Source of the DNA: Botrytis cinerea B05.10
Taxonomy: Eukaryota > Ascomycota > Leotiomycetes > Helotiales > Sclerotiniaceae
Direction of reading: 5' to 3'
Assembly (NCBI RefSeq): GCF_000143535.2
Contig: NC_037314.1
Span: forward strand, 496,001-560,000
DNA length: 64,000 bases
Part shown: positions 1 to 11,805 of the stretch, in pieces
Layout: each line of letters starts with the position of its first letter
Position numbering within the stretch: position 1 is the first letter of the stretch
Program-made: the position numbers and the translations under genes
Notes under the pieces: model-generated
Told to the model about the DNA's origin: nothing
The model's database searches: none
What the model saw: the letters and a program-made list of their open reading frames with translations, nothing else

Positions 1-867
1 TCCCGTGAAGAATTAGAAATATTGGATTGCATGGCATCGTTTGGAACACTGAACTACTTGCTATAGCGTGATTCTGGGTTATACTCTGAGTGGATTTGAA
101 ATGTTGAACTTAGATGAGATATTGAACTACTTGTGGTTACGTAGTTTCGTTGTGTACGTTGAGTGGCTTTGGATCACTGAATTATTATCAGAAATTGAAC
201 CCATCTGAGATGTTGAATTCGAGTTGAAACTTGAAATTCCGTTAGATGCTGAGCTGCTGTGAAAAATGATACCCATATTGAACAATAAACCACGTTGAAA
301 CAGTGACCCAAGTTCGATTTCTGTAATACCTGCGATCATTGAACCTTTCCATTTCCATTTTGTCTGGTTATCCGGCGATCCCTACGTACTCTTAGAAAAA
401 CATATGAAAAACGGTATTTCTCCACCGGCACGTGCAATTGAGGAGAGATAATAAACTAAGGAGATCTTCCAACATGTTTGTCCGAGTATGATACTAGGAC
501 CCAAGTCAGTACAAGCTATAGATCATGTAGATCCAAGGTTATGAAAAGATATCGTCGGTGGTTACGTTTCGCCAATATGGAGGCTCTTCTAGTAGTGCAA
601 TAGCCAAGTCTCCATCTTCCAGACGCTAATGTACGATCTTCGGAAATTTCTTCTTCCTTGACTTTGCAGCTCTTAATGATCGCCAAGCTCGTAGCTGAGA
701 GTCATCGGAGTAGTAACTTTCTTGTGAATAGCATCCTAATCTAACGTGAAAATTCTTCTCGAGTGCACGATAATAGTATGAAACTCAATCTGGATGGAAA
801 TTGTTGCCGACGATGAAAAAAACGGAATGAAAAGCATAATTGTTGCATGTGACACGAAGAAGGTGAT

Positions 868-1102
868 GAGCGATGACATCGATGTCTTGTTGCATATCTA
901 CTGGAACCCATTACAAAACTTGATAAGTGGTGATATCGATGTCTTGTTGCATGTCTACTGGAGCCCATTACATAACTTGATGAGTGGTGATATCGATGTC
1001 TTGTTGCATATCTACTGGAGCCCATTACATAACTTGATGAGTGGTGGTATCGATGTCTTGTTGCATATCTACTGGAGCCCATTACATAACTTGATGAGTG
1101 TC
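868..1102. repeat. 57-bp minisatellite, about four copies
   Basis: Four head-to-tail copies of a 57-bp unit that contains ATCGATGTCTTGTTGCAT and ends near AACTTGATGAGTGG. The last three copies are almost identical and the first has several substitutions. Because 57 is a multiple of three, both strands stay open through the array. That explains the 106-codon plus frame and the 113-codon minus frame here, so neither needs to be a gene. Confidence 0.9.
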
Positions 1103-4100
1103 TATGAGCAATAGTAACTTGATGTGGACCACCACAATCATAGGTTGGAATTGAAATTGATTATTGTATTGTGGGAAAGTAAGATGCTATGAAGAACTAA
1201 GGCATCAAGAACAAGAGCCCACGAAACCAGATCAATGGTGAGAGGAAAAATGTGATGTTAAATATGTTCAACAACTGTTACACTTCATGATAATATTGTT
1301 GTGGTGATACAGTATGCAATTAGACATTCATTAAATGATCAAGAAAACATGGGGCTTTGTTGAACTGTACTCGATCTTTTCGGTTGTGTGTGAATTAGAA
1401 TGAATACTTCATATTTCTTCCATCACGTACTCTCCTTCCCATCTCGAGTCAAGAGACATTATCATTTTCTGTATGATTTTGTATTGAAAGATAATCTCAA
1501 AATCTGAGGTTTAAATTAAGAAGGTCATCTTTGCATGTAAATTATTTGCAGAAAGATGTGCCTGGCGGAAGCATGAGAAGCGTATCTGCAGTCAGCTGGG
1601 CACGGAAAGACACTTCCATCCAACAAACCACCTCTTTTATTATTATTGCGAACCTCAAGATCTTCTTAAGCAACATTTAACATTTCTTTCCTTAATAATT
1701 TGTTTGAATCAATTGAGATATCGAGCGGGAGTTTCGAAAAATACAAATTGAGTTTGGAAACGGCAATAGCGGCACAACTAACGTGAGTGGAAGGGACAAC
1801 CATTTGAGCCTCAACACGACAATCGACCGACACAACTCAGTAACATCAATTATTTACAACAAATATCTTCAAACAACATCGATGGCAAACATCGCAGTTG
1901 ATCAAAAAGAGTCGATTCCTGTTGAATCTAACCCCTGAATTTAGCGAATGCTGATATTTTACTCACTTGAAATGATCGAATAGCAACAATACCGCCATCT
2001 TCCCAAAGGCTTTGAGTCTAACAACAATTATTCACGAATGTTTACGAGTTACGAGTGGCTGAGAAAACAACGAAAGAGTTTTGAGGGGCGAAAAACGGAA
2101 AAGAGGCACACACGGAAGACTAAATTGCGTTTTCATTTGAATGTTCCTCGATTTTTGGCCATTATTACGGGCGATAGGATTACCTTGATCGAAAAGAAGA
2201 AACATTTTCGAAACAGACGGATTAATTCGCGAATACCTGCGTATTTACCAATATATTCTCGTCATATTCGCCCAGTTCCAGTCGAGGCAGCAGACGGCAC
2301 ATGATCAATGGTAAGCGTACGATTTTTTCAAATAAGAATTTTTTCGCTGATTGAAGATATTAATGTATTAATATAAGGCATTCATAGTATCAGCTCCCTC
2401 GTTGATTCGGCTACTAAATTGCGAAGGTATTGGAGACGTTCATGGAGAATTGTAGATATTCAGAACGAGTTACATCGATTCAAAATTGGCTTCCAACGGA
2501 TCGATAACAAGACGGCAACAAGAGTAGGAGACACAAACTCATTTATCCAGTAGTATCAAAACTGAACTTACAATAAAGCATCAGAAATCTACTTATATCA
2601 CCATTGCTGTACTACTCTAAGCCGAAGGTTGAGCCATGGGTTACTTGATTTGAAGGTGCCGAAAAGATTGGCTTTCTTGAGATAGAGGCTCGCAAATACT
2701 TCAATCCCTGCTAATTCAACCATGATCCTCGTTGAAGTCATTTTTCATTGTACATATCAACAATTGATAGCTAATATCGCCATTCTCAAACGAACTCTCG
2801 AATTTTACAGCGCCGAATGACATTCGCATGAATGTGATCAGCCATTTCCGCAACTGAAGAGGTACAGCAATACTGGAGGCAGAATCCTAGTTTGTGAGGA
2901 GGTGTATACTAATCAAAGAAATTGTCTCGGAAAGATTCGAGGAATGATGCGGAAATCGTGGACGGGATTACGAAAGCCTTTAGACGAAGAGAGAGGCCTG
3001 GAAATCTCAAGAGACTCCTCCATTTCGAATCGAATCAAGTTTCATTCCGATCGAACCTCATACCAACAGATCTAAACGAAGCTTTCGTCTAATAAGCCAT
3101 GAATGATAATTCGAAATCCCTGATTCTCGGTTTCCCTTGATTCATGACACGGCAGAGTTTTCAGTTTCGGTTTTGATATTTGGGATCAGATATTATTCAA
3201 GTAAGCCCAATGATATATCGTAGGAGATATGGACCATTAGGATCATAAATGGGTCTCTCCATCCATATGCGGTTTGTATGCTGGGTGGTCCTCAGTGTTC
3301 AGTTTTACCTTGTTCATGGCGAGAATCTCGAGAATATCGAAACGCTAGGCTCCTCGCGCAACTGATTTCTTTCCGGAGCAGAAAAAATAGGGGGGTTATA
3401 CCAGGTCATGTAATCTCAATCCATTCTTCTGTATACGCGGATGAAATGGTAGAGATGTATTGAGATTGAAGGGTATCTATGGGGATTGAAAGTGGGTAGC
3501 TTCAGTTGAACTTTCAGGTATGTACGTGTAACTTATATCCCTTGCTTCCTTGTGCAAATATGGGGCAGTCCAGAAGTTGGTAGGAGGCACAGGTCTTTCA
3601 AGCTTAGAACGATTTCTAGACGATAGAGCATCGATCAGGTGATTGTATGGAAACCCATGGCTGACATATACATGGAGATACAGAAGCAAAATAACAAGTA
3701 TCGAACTATTAGTACAAGCATAAATATCTTGATATTTAGAGCGACTTGCTGTATAAGGGCGGCATTAAAGTCAAATTAAATACCTTCCAAAACTAGCCAT
3801 GAGATCATCTTCGCTCGCGAATCAGCGCCACCTATGGTGTCGGAACACTCTACTATGAAGAACATATCAATCTTTGCAACTGAGGAGCTCTCCGAGATAG
3901 CGGGTCAAAGCATTTTATCTGGTAGTTGCAGCTGAAATTACGCGAAAATAACCGAACACTGGCTTGCGGAGACTTATCGATCTAAAAGAGCAGAAGGGAC
4001 TTCAAAGTTTGCAGAGAGATGTTCCAGAGACCCAAGGATAAGCCAAAAAACTCAAACCCAGCCTTCTATTCTTGAGCATCCGAGTTGAACTTTTCTTCAC

Positions 4101-7100
4101 TACTTGGCTCTAGGAATGAAACGACTCGTTCAAGTTATATGGGATTATATGGGAAACTGACAGAATTTGGTGGCTTTTTCTACCGCTTAGAAAAAGAGGT
4201 AAGAAGGGTGGTTTTAATGTACTGCTCACGCTGAAGCTGATGCAAGATTTTGCTCCATCTATCTTCTCTCAATCAACTTTACGCCTATGTTCGACTCATA
4301 TCGTCCGGGCTTGAAACTAAAGTACGTACGTATGATGATTGTCTTGGAAATATTCTGCAGAGCATCCCATCTGCTATTTGACTTCATTTTCATATTGTAG
4401 AGAACTCTCAATTAACTTGATGCTGCAGATATAGTTTTCTCCCGTCTTCTTTTATATTGTACTACATATCTCGATAAACACATGAGTTACACTCTTTCCT
4501 TCGGTTCTTTACGAATACGTGGTCTTGCAATGACATAGCACATATTCCTACGAAACATTGCGAACCCACGTCGAAGATTGTTTTTCTCCTCCACGGCTCT
4601 TATTTTCGCAGTAATTGGGACAAACCGAGAAGCTGGACTTGGATCCGAAGAGTTGCAGAGGAAATCTTTCAAAATGCACAAGAATTGATACAATAGACCA
4701 AAGCTGTATTTTGAAGATGAAGACCGTCGCTCGCTTCCATTCACAATGGCCTCGACTTCTCGAATACGAAACGAATAGAGAATATTCATGTCATTCGAAC
4801 GGAATTTAACAATCGAATACGAACTCCTACGAAGCCGGCAAATCCATGAAACCATATCACTACGTTCTACACATCTCAAGAATGGATACACACTTTATTT
4901 GTGTTTTCCAAGGTTGAACTTGGAATTCCACACGATTCTTCCATTGTCAAATTCAATACCAATCTTCGATATACTGGACAGTCAATTGGCGTCGACTATG
5001 GAGAGAACAGTATGAAGTGGATACTAGATAATAGAGGAAGGAATTGGCCTCGAAACTGTTTTCTGCATGGTGTTTGATGAAAGTGGATGTTCACGTCAAG
5101 ATATTTGGGAGTTGGTGATTGATGGGCCTTTTTAGTAGGGATAGGTTTTCTCGTTGTTTGGATTGAAATAGTGGGATATGGACTGCTTGATGTGCTGTGA
5201 AGTTGGCAATCCGGAAGGTTTGAGAGATAAAGACTAATATCTGCGAAGGAACACATCAGTTCTATGTGCAAGTACACTCCAAATAAGCAAAACAAGCTAT
5301 CAGAGTCTCGAAGAAAATATACAAATGGTAAACAGTTATATGAATAAAACTCGCGCGTCAGAGCCGTAACTAATGCCGGTACTCAAAAAAGACTACTAAT
5401 GCAGAGCATCAAAAAGACAGGCGAATAAGATAGTATGTATGAAGGACACCACTAGACACGATCCATAAAGTCACCAACAAGTCTTTCGGAACAAAATGGC
5501 CATTATTAAGAAGAAAGCATCGGATCGAAAATACGAAGCAAACAAGCGATAACGGGTCCTAATAAGCGAATTATCATCAAAGGAGTGCCAGAGAGCTACT
5601 TGGCGTGAGCTTGCTTCGACCAGTCAAACTTGTAGTGTGAAGACATTCCGTCATTCGACAGCAGCGAATTTCTTTTTGATTCGGAACGAAATCCGAGTTC
5701 GGAATACATCACAACAGAAACTTGCATGTCCTGGACACCTTGCAACTCTGATACTCGCTGAAGGAATACGACTTTTACGCCATCTGGTATCAAATTTTCA
5801 CTTGAAAATTATGGGTGTAATACTCTGATATCATGATATGTACGGTCTTGGAGTTCTGATAGAGAACTCATCTGTTGGGATTGGTTCACTGGTATTTTAT
5901 GAGTTGGACATCGTACCAATGGATGATTATCTCCTCTGGGTAATTTTCGTCGAAGCTTCTGAGAGAAAGCTCAGAGTTTACATATGTCTCTTTCTAGATT
6001 CGTCGGTACACGGCAAACCAGTGAGTCTTTTGGATCTAGGAATGGGAGGGGAGTTCTTAGTTGGTCTGGATAGTGAGAACATGAACGGTGTGAATACTCC
6101 GTCCCATTCTTGTAGTAGATAATGACGAGGTCGTCGAGGTGGGAAGTTTCAATGAATCGTTCGTGGACTTTTCGTTCTTGGGGGATGAATGGCAAAGAAT
6201 CGGGGTATAGAGAATGGGTACTTACATGTGAGATTAGTTGATTCTACCGCGGCTTCTTTTCGTTATCCTCTTCTGGGGTATATCATCAACTTTTGAACGA
6301 GAGCCGTGGTGTGAAGTCCGGTATTGATACTACGAAGTCCAGATCTTCAGTTTGGGTAATAATAATATGATTTTAATGGATGGTCTGGAGATCTCCTGTT
6401 CTCTTTGATATTTTCTTTTGCCCAACTCTTTTCATTTCGTACGTCGAGCTTCTCCTTCCAAGACGGATATATTGGTCGTGGTATAAAAATCTTTTGTATC
6501 CATGGACTCTCTATCAGAGCTTTTGCCTGCTCTGAGTCTTACACTCGGAGAATCTGTATGTATTCATATAAGCATAAATGTGTAATGCTAACATAATATT
6601 AGTATAAGTGACGAAAATCCACTTTTCGCTTAAATTTGACGCGATTGCCAGGTTCCGTAGTAGCCTATAAAGAATCTAGGCTTAAGTTTGAATTATTTTC
6701 GAGGATGCAATGCGTGCGCACAGAGCCTGGAACTCGAAAGCGGAGCTATGAGGGAGCTCGCTCAGGAAAAAGAGGGCATACTTCCCACACTTCCTCGCAT
6801 AGGACCTCTGTGAACACGTATCGATTATCCAGCGTTTCGAACTCAATAATCTAGCCTTGGATGATATAATCGAAACTTGAATTTCATCGGAATTATTATA
6901 ATGATGATTGGCGTTTTTGGGCTTGAATCGTTCCATAGGATGCAGACGAAATCGGATCGTTGAATCGTTATGAGCGGTTTTCTGAAGTCTTTCCCCTAAT
7001 ACTTGTAGTACTTTGTACTCACTTGGTGTTTCAGGTAGAACCAAGAAATCTTGGACAGAAAATCAGCAGAGAATCCGTGGGTTGACCGTTCAGATATTGA

Positions 7101-7334
7101 GATATCCACTTCGCAGGCAAAACACCCGCGGATTATCTGTTAGATTCGCCATCTACTCTGCAGGTACCGATTGCGTAGCTCATAAATCTGCCTGCATCTT
7201 CGGTTGTTCTCGAGGTTGCAGTCTGGACTACTCCCTCGATGAGTTTTTCAGCTGGTCTCTTGCAATCACTTGCTGAATAGCTCTTTGAACTATTCTTTCA
7301 AGTACTCACTCTATCGACCACTTTCTTTCAATAC

Positions 7335-7465
7335 CTTTCTCTCAACTTCTCTCTCCACTCCTCTCTCCACTCCTCTCTCCACTCCTCTCTCCACTCCTTT
7401 TTCAACTTTTCTCTCAACTTTTCTCTCAACTCCTTTCTCAACTTCTCTTTCCACTTCTCTCTCGA
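7335..7465. repeat. Pyrimidine-rich 12-bp minisatellite
   Basis: Degenerate 12-bp unit of the type CTCTCCACTCCT or CTCTCAACTTTT repeated about ten times. The first copies are nearly perfect and later ones drift. It is translatable as Leu-Ser-Thr-Pro repeats on plus and as acidic/basic repeats on minus, which accounts for the long frames on both strands. It is a strongly strand-biased polypyrimidine tract. Confidence 0.85.
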
Positions 7466-8591
7466 AAATAGAAGAATTCAGCAATATCACAGTAAACCAC
7501 ATCATCGCTGCCCACAAACCACAATTGTATAAAACCATATATCTTATCCTATCTACCTACCCAAAACTATCTTACTTTATCTATCCTACGATACTTACTC
7601 GATCCCATCCTCGAAAAATTCCCCAGTGTTGCCCCAAATCCCGAATATCCAATACAAAGACCCACGATATACCAAAGCCAGCCACCTCAAAGCTATAGTC
7701 ATCGGAGCTCCTAGATCTGCAATAGAATGATATGAAATATCGATTTTATCGATTGATAGAGGAAATAGCGCGGAAGAAATGTACGTACAATTATACCTTT
7801 CAATGCCCCTCCCTGCCCCTCCCTCCTTTCTTTCCATCTTTAAAAACGAAGTAAATGCGATGTAACTTCGTCAATGAGACTTAAAAGTCTTTCGGACTGT
7901 GTTTCAGAAATTGCATCCCACACCATTTAGTCTGCTCAAAAATTATCCGTAATTAATGAGTTTCTGCAGGTCACCTATTCAAGGTACGACCTGCTCGTAG
8001 GTTCATCCTTGCGTAAAATTGATGTACACTAGTGTGATGGTAGTATAAATATAAGCTTGGATCACTTATAGGGCTGAAGAATTAGTTACAGATTACCTAA
8101 CCTGCAGACAGATTGTCTACAACAGCACGATCTGGAAAGTAAGTATCCAACCAATGCGCAGCATGATAATACGTCCCGGTCTTGGATATGTGTAAATTTC
8201 CTCGAATCGGGCCCGGGTGGATCCATGTAAGTTTTCTCGATTCGGGAGACGAGATGGGATAAGATAGATACACGCAGTCTGGGGAGGAGAGGAGAGCAGG
8301 ATCGGTATAGGAGTAACGAGGCGCTAATCTGTCCCGTTCGATAGCCCTGATTCCATCCACGACTGCGTCCCAGCATGGTTGGATCTCTTTTTAAAAAGAG
8401 AGAGGAGAGAGTACAAATTCATATATCTCAATCATCCCATCATACCATTATCCCATCTACAACGGAAGCGTCTCGATTAACCATCTCTAAAATACTGAGC
8501 TCGAAATCCTCCTCGATGAAATATCTATAACTCCATTCTCTCAAACTGTACCTGATATTTCAATTTATCAGCTGAAGAATACTAGGTATGC

Positions 8592-8616
8592 AAAAAAAAA
8601 AAAAAAAAAAAAAAAA
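8592..8616. repeat. Poly(A) tract, 25 nt
   Basis: Uninterrupted run of 25 A on the plus strand. It is the longest homopolymer in the window and the first of three A-runs within 1.6 kb. Confidence 0.95.
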
Positions 8617-9423
8617 TTATTGACGTCATACTCATCCCTAAACTCCATCCTAATTATCTCGTATTGGCTTGGATATACGATGTCCGGACGCGGAAATTCT
8701 GGACCGCCCCCCTATTGTGATTCTAGCGAGATAATCACATGGGGCTTCCATGCCCGTTTCCTCAAATTAGCCTTGGATAGATACCTGAGGGTGGGGATAC
8801 TCATAGCCTGGTAGATAGGACGATGGATATGGATATGGATATGCAATAACACCCATCTTTCTCCCCTTCTTTACTTCCTCTTCTCCCATATCCTTATTCC
8901 ATAAACACAGCATAATCCCAATCCCATCATTCCCGACATCCCATTACATCCACACCACCACCCCACTCCGCACACGTCACATCGACTTCCCCGCTGACGT
9001 CCCCCAACCCTACCCACCTACCACCTTATCAAATTTTCTCAAAACAGATTCTTTCGAACGAGAACCAAACGGCGATCAAGCACAACCCACGCATCTCCAA
9101 ATCCGAAAAATAAAATCCCCCAACATCCTTCAGTGCGCAATATCAATTTTATACTCGCGACAAGAACGACGTCAACACATGGGAAAAATACAGATTCATT
9201 AGCGTTGCACTAGTACGCGCTAGAAAAATACTTTGCACACGATCACCCAACGATTTTCTTCCCTTTCACACGTCTCCAACATCTTGATCGTCCATTTGAG
9301 ATACATGAAATCGCGCATCTATATCCAATCCAGCGTGTTACATGGGTAAAATTACGTTGCCGTGTATATCTTCTCCCCGTCCGATCATCAAGATCCTTAC
9401 TATCGATGTTCGCTCACCGATGG

Positions 9424-9505
9424 CTAGATACTTCCTAGATAATGCAGTTGCATATCTATCAATACTAGATACTCCCTAGATAATCCAGTTGCATACGTAC
9501 CGTAC
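9424..9505. repeat. 41-bp imperfect direct duplication
   Basis: Two adjacent copies starting at 9424 and 9465. Their first 31 positions (CTAGATACT-CCTAGATAAT-CAGTTGCATA, two variable sites) match at all but two places, then diverge. CCTAGATAAT occurs in both. Confidence 0.85.
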
Positions 9506-9706
9506 CAACACTAGACACCAGACAACTATATATAAATCCACACCCAGTCCATACATACATCTCCAACTATCCTAACCCTATCTCGTCTCGCGCTCTCCAT
9601 CCAATCAAACACCACCCAACACACCCACCCTCACTGACTATTATCAAATATAAAGTTTCGAATCCTCACTCCCCCAAACTTTCTCTTCTCTCAACATTCC
9701 AATGCC

Positions 9707-9724
9707 AAAAAAAAAAAAAAAAAA
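9707..9724. repeat. Poly(A) tract, 18 nt
   Basis: Uninterrupted run of 18 A on the plus strand. Confidence 0.95.
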
Positions 9725-9922
9725 TTCTTCCCATTCAATCATTTATCGTCACTGCGAATCCGAGATTGAGATTATTAGTTTGAATTTCCACTCTTGACTC
9801 CCTCGAGCGATAAGATGTCGATTGCAGAATTCGATTATTCCCAATGACCTGTCGATCGACCTACTTATTTAATTATTCTATATATCACTACCTACCATCT
9901 ACCGTCCTCGACACTTGAGCCC

Positions 9923-9954
9923 TTTACCACTTTACCACTTTACCACTTTACCAG
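9923..9954. repeat. 8-bp tandem repeat (TTTACCAC)x4
   Basis: Four head-to-tail copies of TTTACCAC, the last with a terminal G instead of C. Confidence 0.9.
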
Positions 9955-10158
9955 CACCCAACTTCCAACATCCTCATTCCACTCATTCATCTATCAATAT
10001 CAAACTCCGACAGTAAGCTTCACCCTACACCCACCTCAATCACATCAATAATATATCTCATGACTTCAAAAAACACAACATCAATCAAACTCTCATACAC
10101 ACACACCCATTCGGGAAAAGTTGATATAATCATTAACTATAAACTAAAAAGCTATTTG

Positions 10159-10176
10159 AAAAAAAAAAAAAAAAAA
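10159..10176. repeat. Poly(A) tract, 18 nt
   Basis: Uninterrupted run of 18 A on the plus strand, third of the local series. Confidence 0.95.
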
Positions 10177-10542
10177 AGCCTAATTGCACACTTTCATTGT
10201 AAACGACCGAGGGGTATTCCTTTCAAATCTCAAAGCAATGAAACAATCAAACCCATGGTATCGCATCATATAACATCATACCCAAAAGCCAAAGCCGCCT
10301 GTATGCGCACATATCATCCTACCATTATCGATGGCTGCCTCTCTTCTATTCCTCCTCTCATCATATAACTATTAAAACCCAAACGCACAAAAAGAATTGA
10401 CAGTACGTAAAGCACATTGCTGAGAATTGTCGCTTCCGATAAACAATCGTAAACAGAGAACTGACTATTTGAAAAACAAATGCAGTGATGTTCAAGTAGA
10501 CCAAGCTACAGAAGCAATTTGTGCGTTAGTGAAAATCCTCAT

Positions 10543-11805
10543 TTAGATATTCTCAACAACGTGGGCATTGATAGCCCTTTGAAAACCGGAATCCTGACCT
10601 CCAAAGTCACCAGTATCATTTCTGCTGCTCGAAGCACCTGCATGATCTCCTGAACCTTCTCCCAGAGCATTTGCCATTTGGCTTCCGATAGTCGATGCAC
10701 TTGGTAGGAAAATGACCTTGCTATTGGCGGATTTGGCCATAGCTTGCATAGCCTCGAGATATCTGATTTGCATAGCTGGAGCACTGGATAGAATATCGGC
10801 AGCTTGACGCATGAGCTTAGCGGATTCAACTTCAGCACGAGCAGCAATGACCTTGGATTCTCCAATACGCTTAGATTGAGCGGCCATGGAAAGAGAGTCT
10901 TGAAGTTCGTTGCTGAAGATCATATCCTTAATGAGCATGCTCTCAACCTGAACACCCCATCCTGATGCAACATCCTCAATGATTTCTTCGATCGATTGCG
11001 CAACTTCTTCCCGGCGTTCGATGACATCTTGTAAGACACGAGCACCAACTACGTGACGAAGAGTAGTTTGTGTACGTTCGATCAATGCTTGTCGTACATT
11101 AGAGATACCGAATGCAGCCTTGTGAGGAGAAGTAATGTGGTAGTAGATGACGGAGGTCAAATGTAAGGTGACGTTGTCCTTGGTCATGCAAACTTGTTGT
11201 GGAACCTCTGTAAGGTAAAAGTTAATGGCACATTCTGGAGAATGGAATTTCGTAGAGTTATGGGAGATAAACATACCAACAATCTGAATCTTCACATCGA
11301 CTTGAATAAGACGTTCGCTGAGAGGATTAATCTTGACCAAACCAGGATCAACTGCACGATAGAAGCGACCAAATTTAGTAACAAGACCAACGTTACCCTG
11401 CGATACGGGCTTATATGGATTTGGGCAGATGATACAACACGGGATAGCACCGCAAGTACCAATACATGAACCGAGAGCATTAACTGTGTGCGAACAATAA
11501 TTAGTTTCGATCGACTAGATTGGGCAATAATATGAAGAGGACCCAAACTTACTCATGCTTCCATACCAGCCGTTTGTGCTGGTATCATCATCACCTTGAA
11601 GAACTTGGGCATAGGAGGGTTGAAGATCTTCTCTTCTTGGCGGCTGAACGCTGATCAACGGGTTCTCGGAATGCGCAGGTCCTGTACTGCGAGAATGATT
11701 ATATCCATTGCGTTGAGCTGATGAATTGCCCGCGACCGAGGTAGTTGAGAATGGCTTGTGAGCATCATCGCTCGTAGCTTGTTTGCCATCAAAGCTTGAC
11801 GACAT
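10543..11805 (-). CDS. Stomatin/SPFH (band 7) family protein
   Basis: Three exons: 11553-11805, 11277-11483 and 10543-11207. They give 374 aa with GT-AG introns of 69 nt each. The N-terminal 80 residues are polar and Ser-rich. They lead into a short Cys-rich hydrophobic stretch (GSCIGTCGAIPCCIICP, about residues 89-105), a likely membrane hairpin or acylation site. The SPFH domain follows: GNVGLVTKFGRFYRAVDPGL, then VPQQVCMTKDNVTLHLTSVI, and the conserved YYHITSPHKAAFGI and ALIERTQTTLRHVVG stretches. A helical C-terminal part carries AARAEVESAKLMRQAADIL. Family members oligomerise on the cytosolic or mitochondrial side of membranes and organise microdomains; which membrane applies here is not visible. 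The start is the first ATG of a frame that joins cleanly. The tail is Gly/Ser-rich. Fungal stomatin-like assignment is secure; the biological role is not. Confidence 0.93.

Larger units (their letters stand above)
1..8085. other. Gene-free stretch, no convincing coding region
   Basis: About 8 kb with only short open frames (up to about 140 codons). None shows a recognisable domain, and none can be extended through plausible introns into a longer protein. The longest frames come from tandem repeats (868-1102 and 7335-7465). Minus-strand frames at 5.6-6.2 kb have some intron-like GTAAG/CAG signals but no family could be named. The DNA is moderately AT-rich without the extreme AT bias seen near 29 kb. 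It could hold long untranslated regions, non-coding transcripts or decayed sequence; I cannot tell which. Confidence 0.5.
8086..10542. other. Gene-free, C/A- and pyrimidine-rich intergenic DNA
   Basis: No gene recognised. The plus strand is markedly rich in C, A and T with few G between about 8.8 and 10.1 kb. It contains three poly(A) tracts, an 8-bp tandem repeat and a 41-bp duplication (listed separately). It lies downstream of the stomatin gene, whose 3' end is at 10543. Confidence 0.5.

Noticed and set aside
741..1114. Overlapping 113-codon minus and 106-codon plus frames as genes
   Set aside because: Both are produced by the 57-bp tandem repeat whose length is a multiple of three; no start context, domain or splice support.
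5596..6195. Minus-strand frames around 5.6-6.2 kb as an intron-containing gene
   Set aside because: GTAAG and CAG signals exist, but no combination gave a consistent protein and no family was recognised.
7270..7698. 142-codon plus frame with Leu-Ser-Thr-Pro repeats as a secreted or wall protein
   Set aside because: The frame follows the 12-bp polypyrimidine array and loses any structure outside it; no signal peptide or membrane anchor.
8086..8376. 96-codon minus frame as a small gene
   Set aside because: No domain and a second overlapping frame on the same strand; composition looks like chance.
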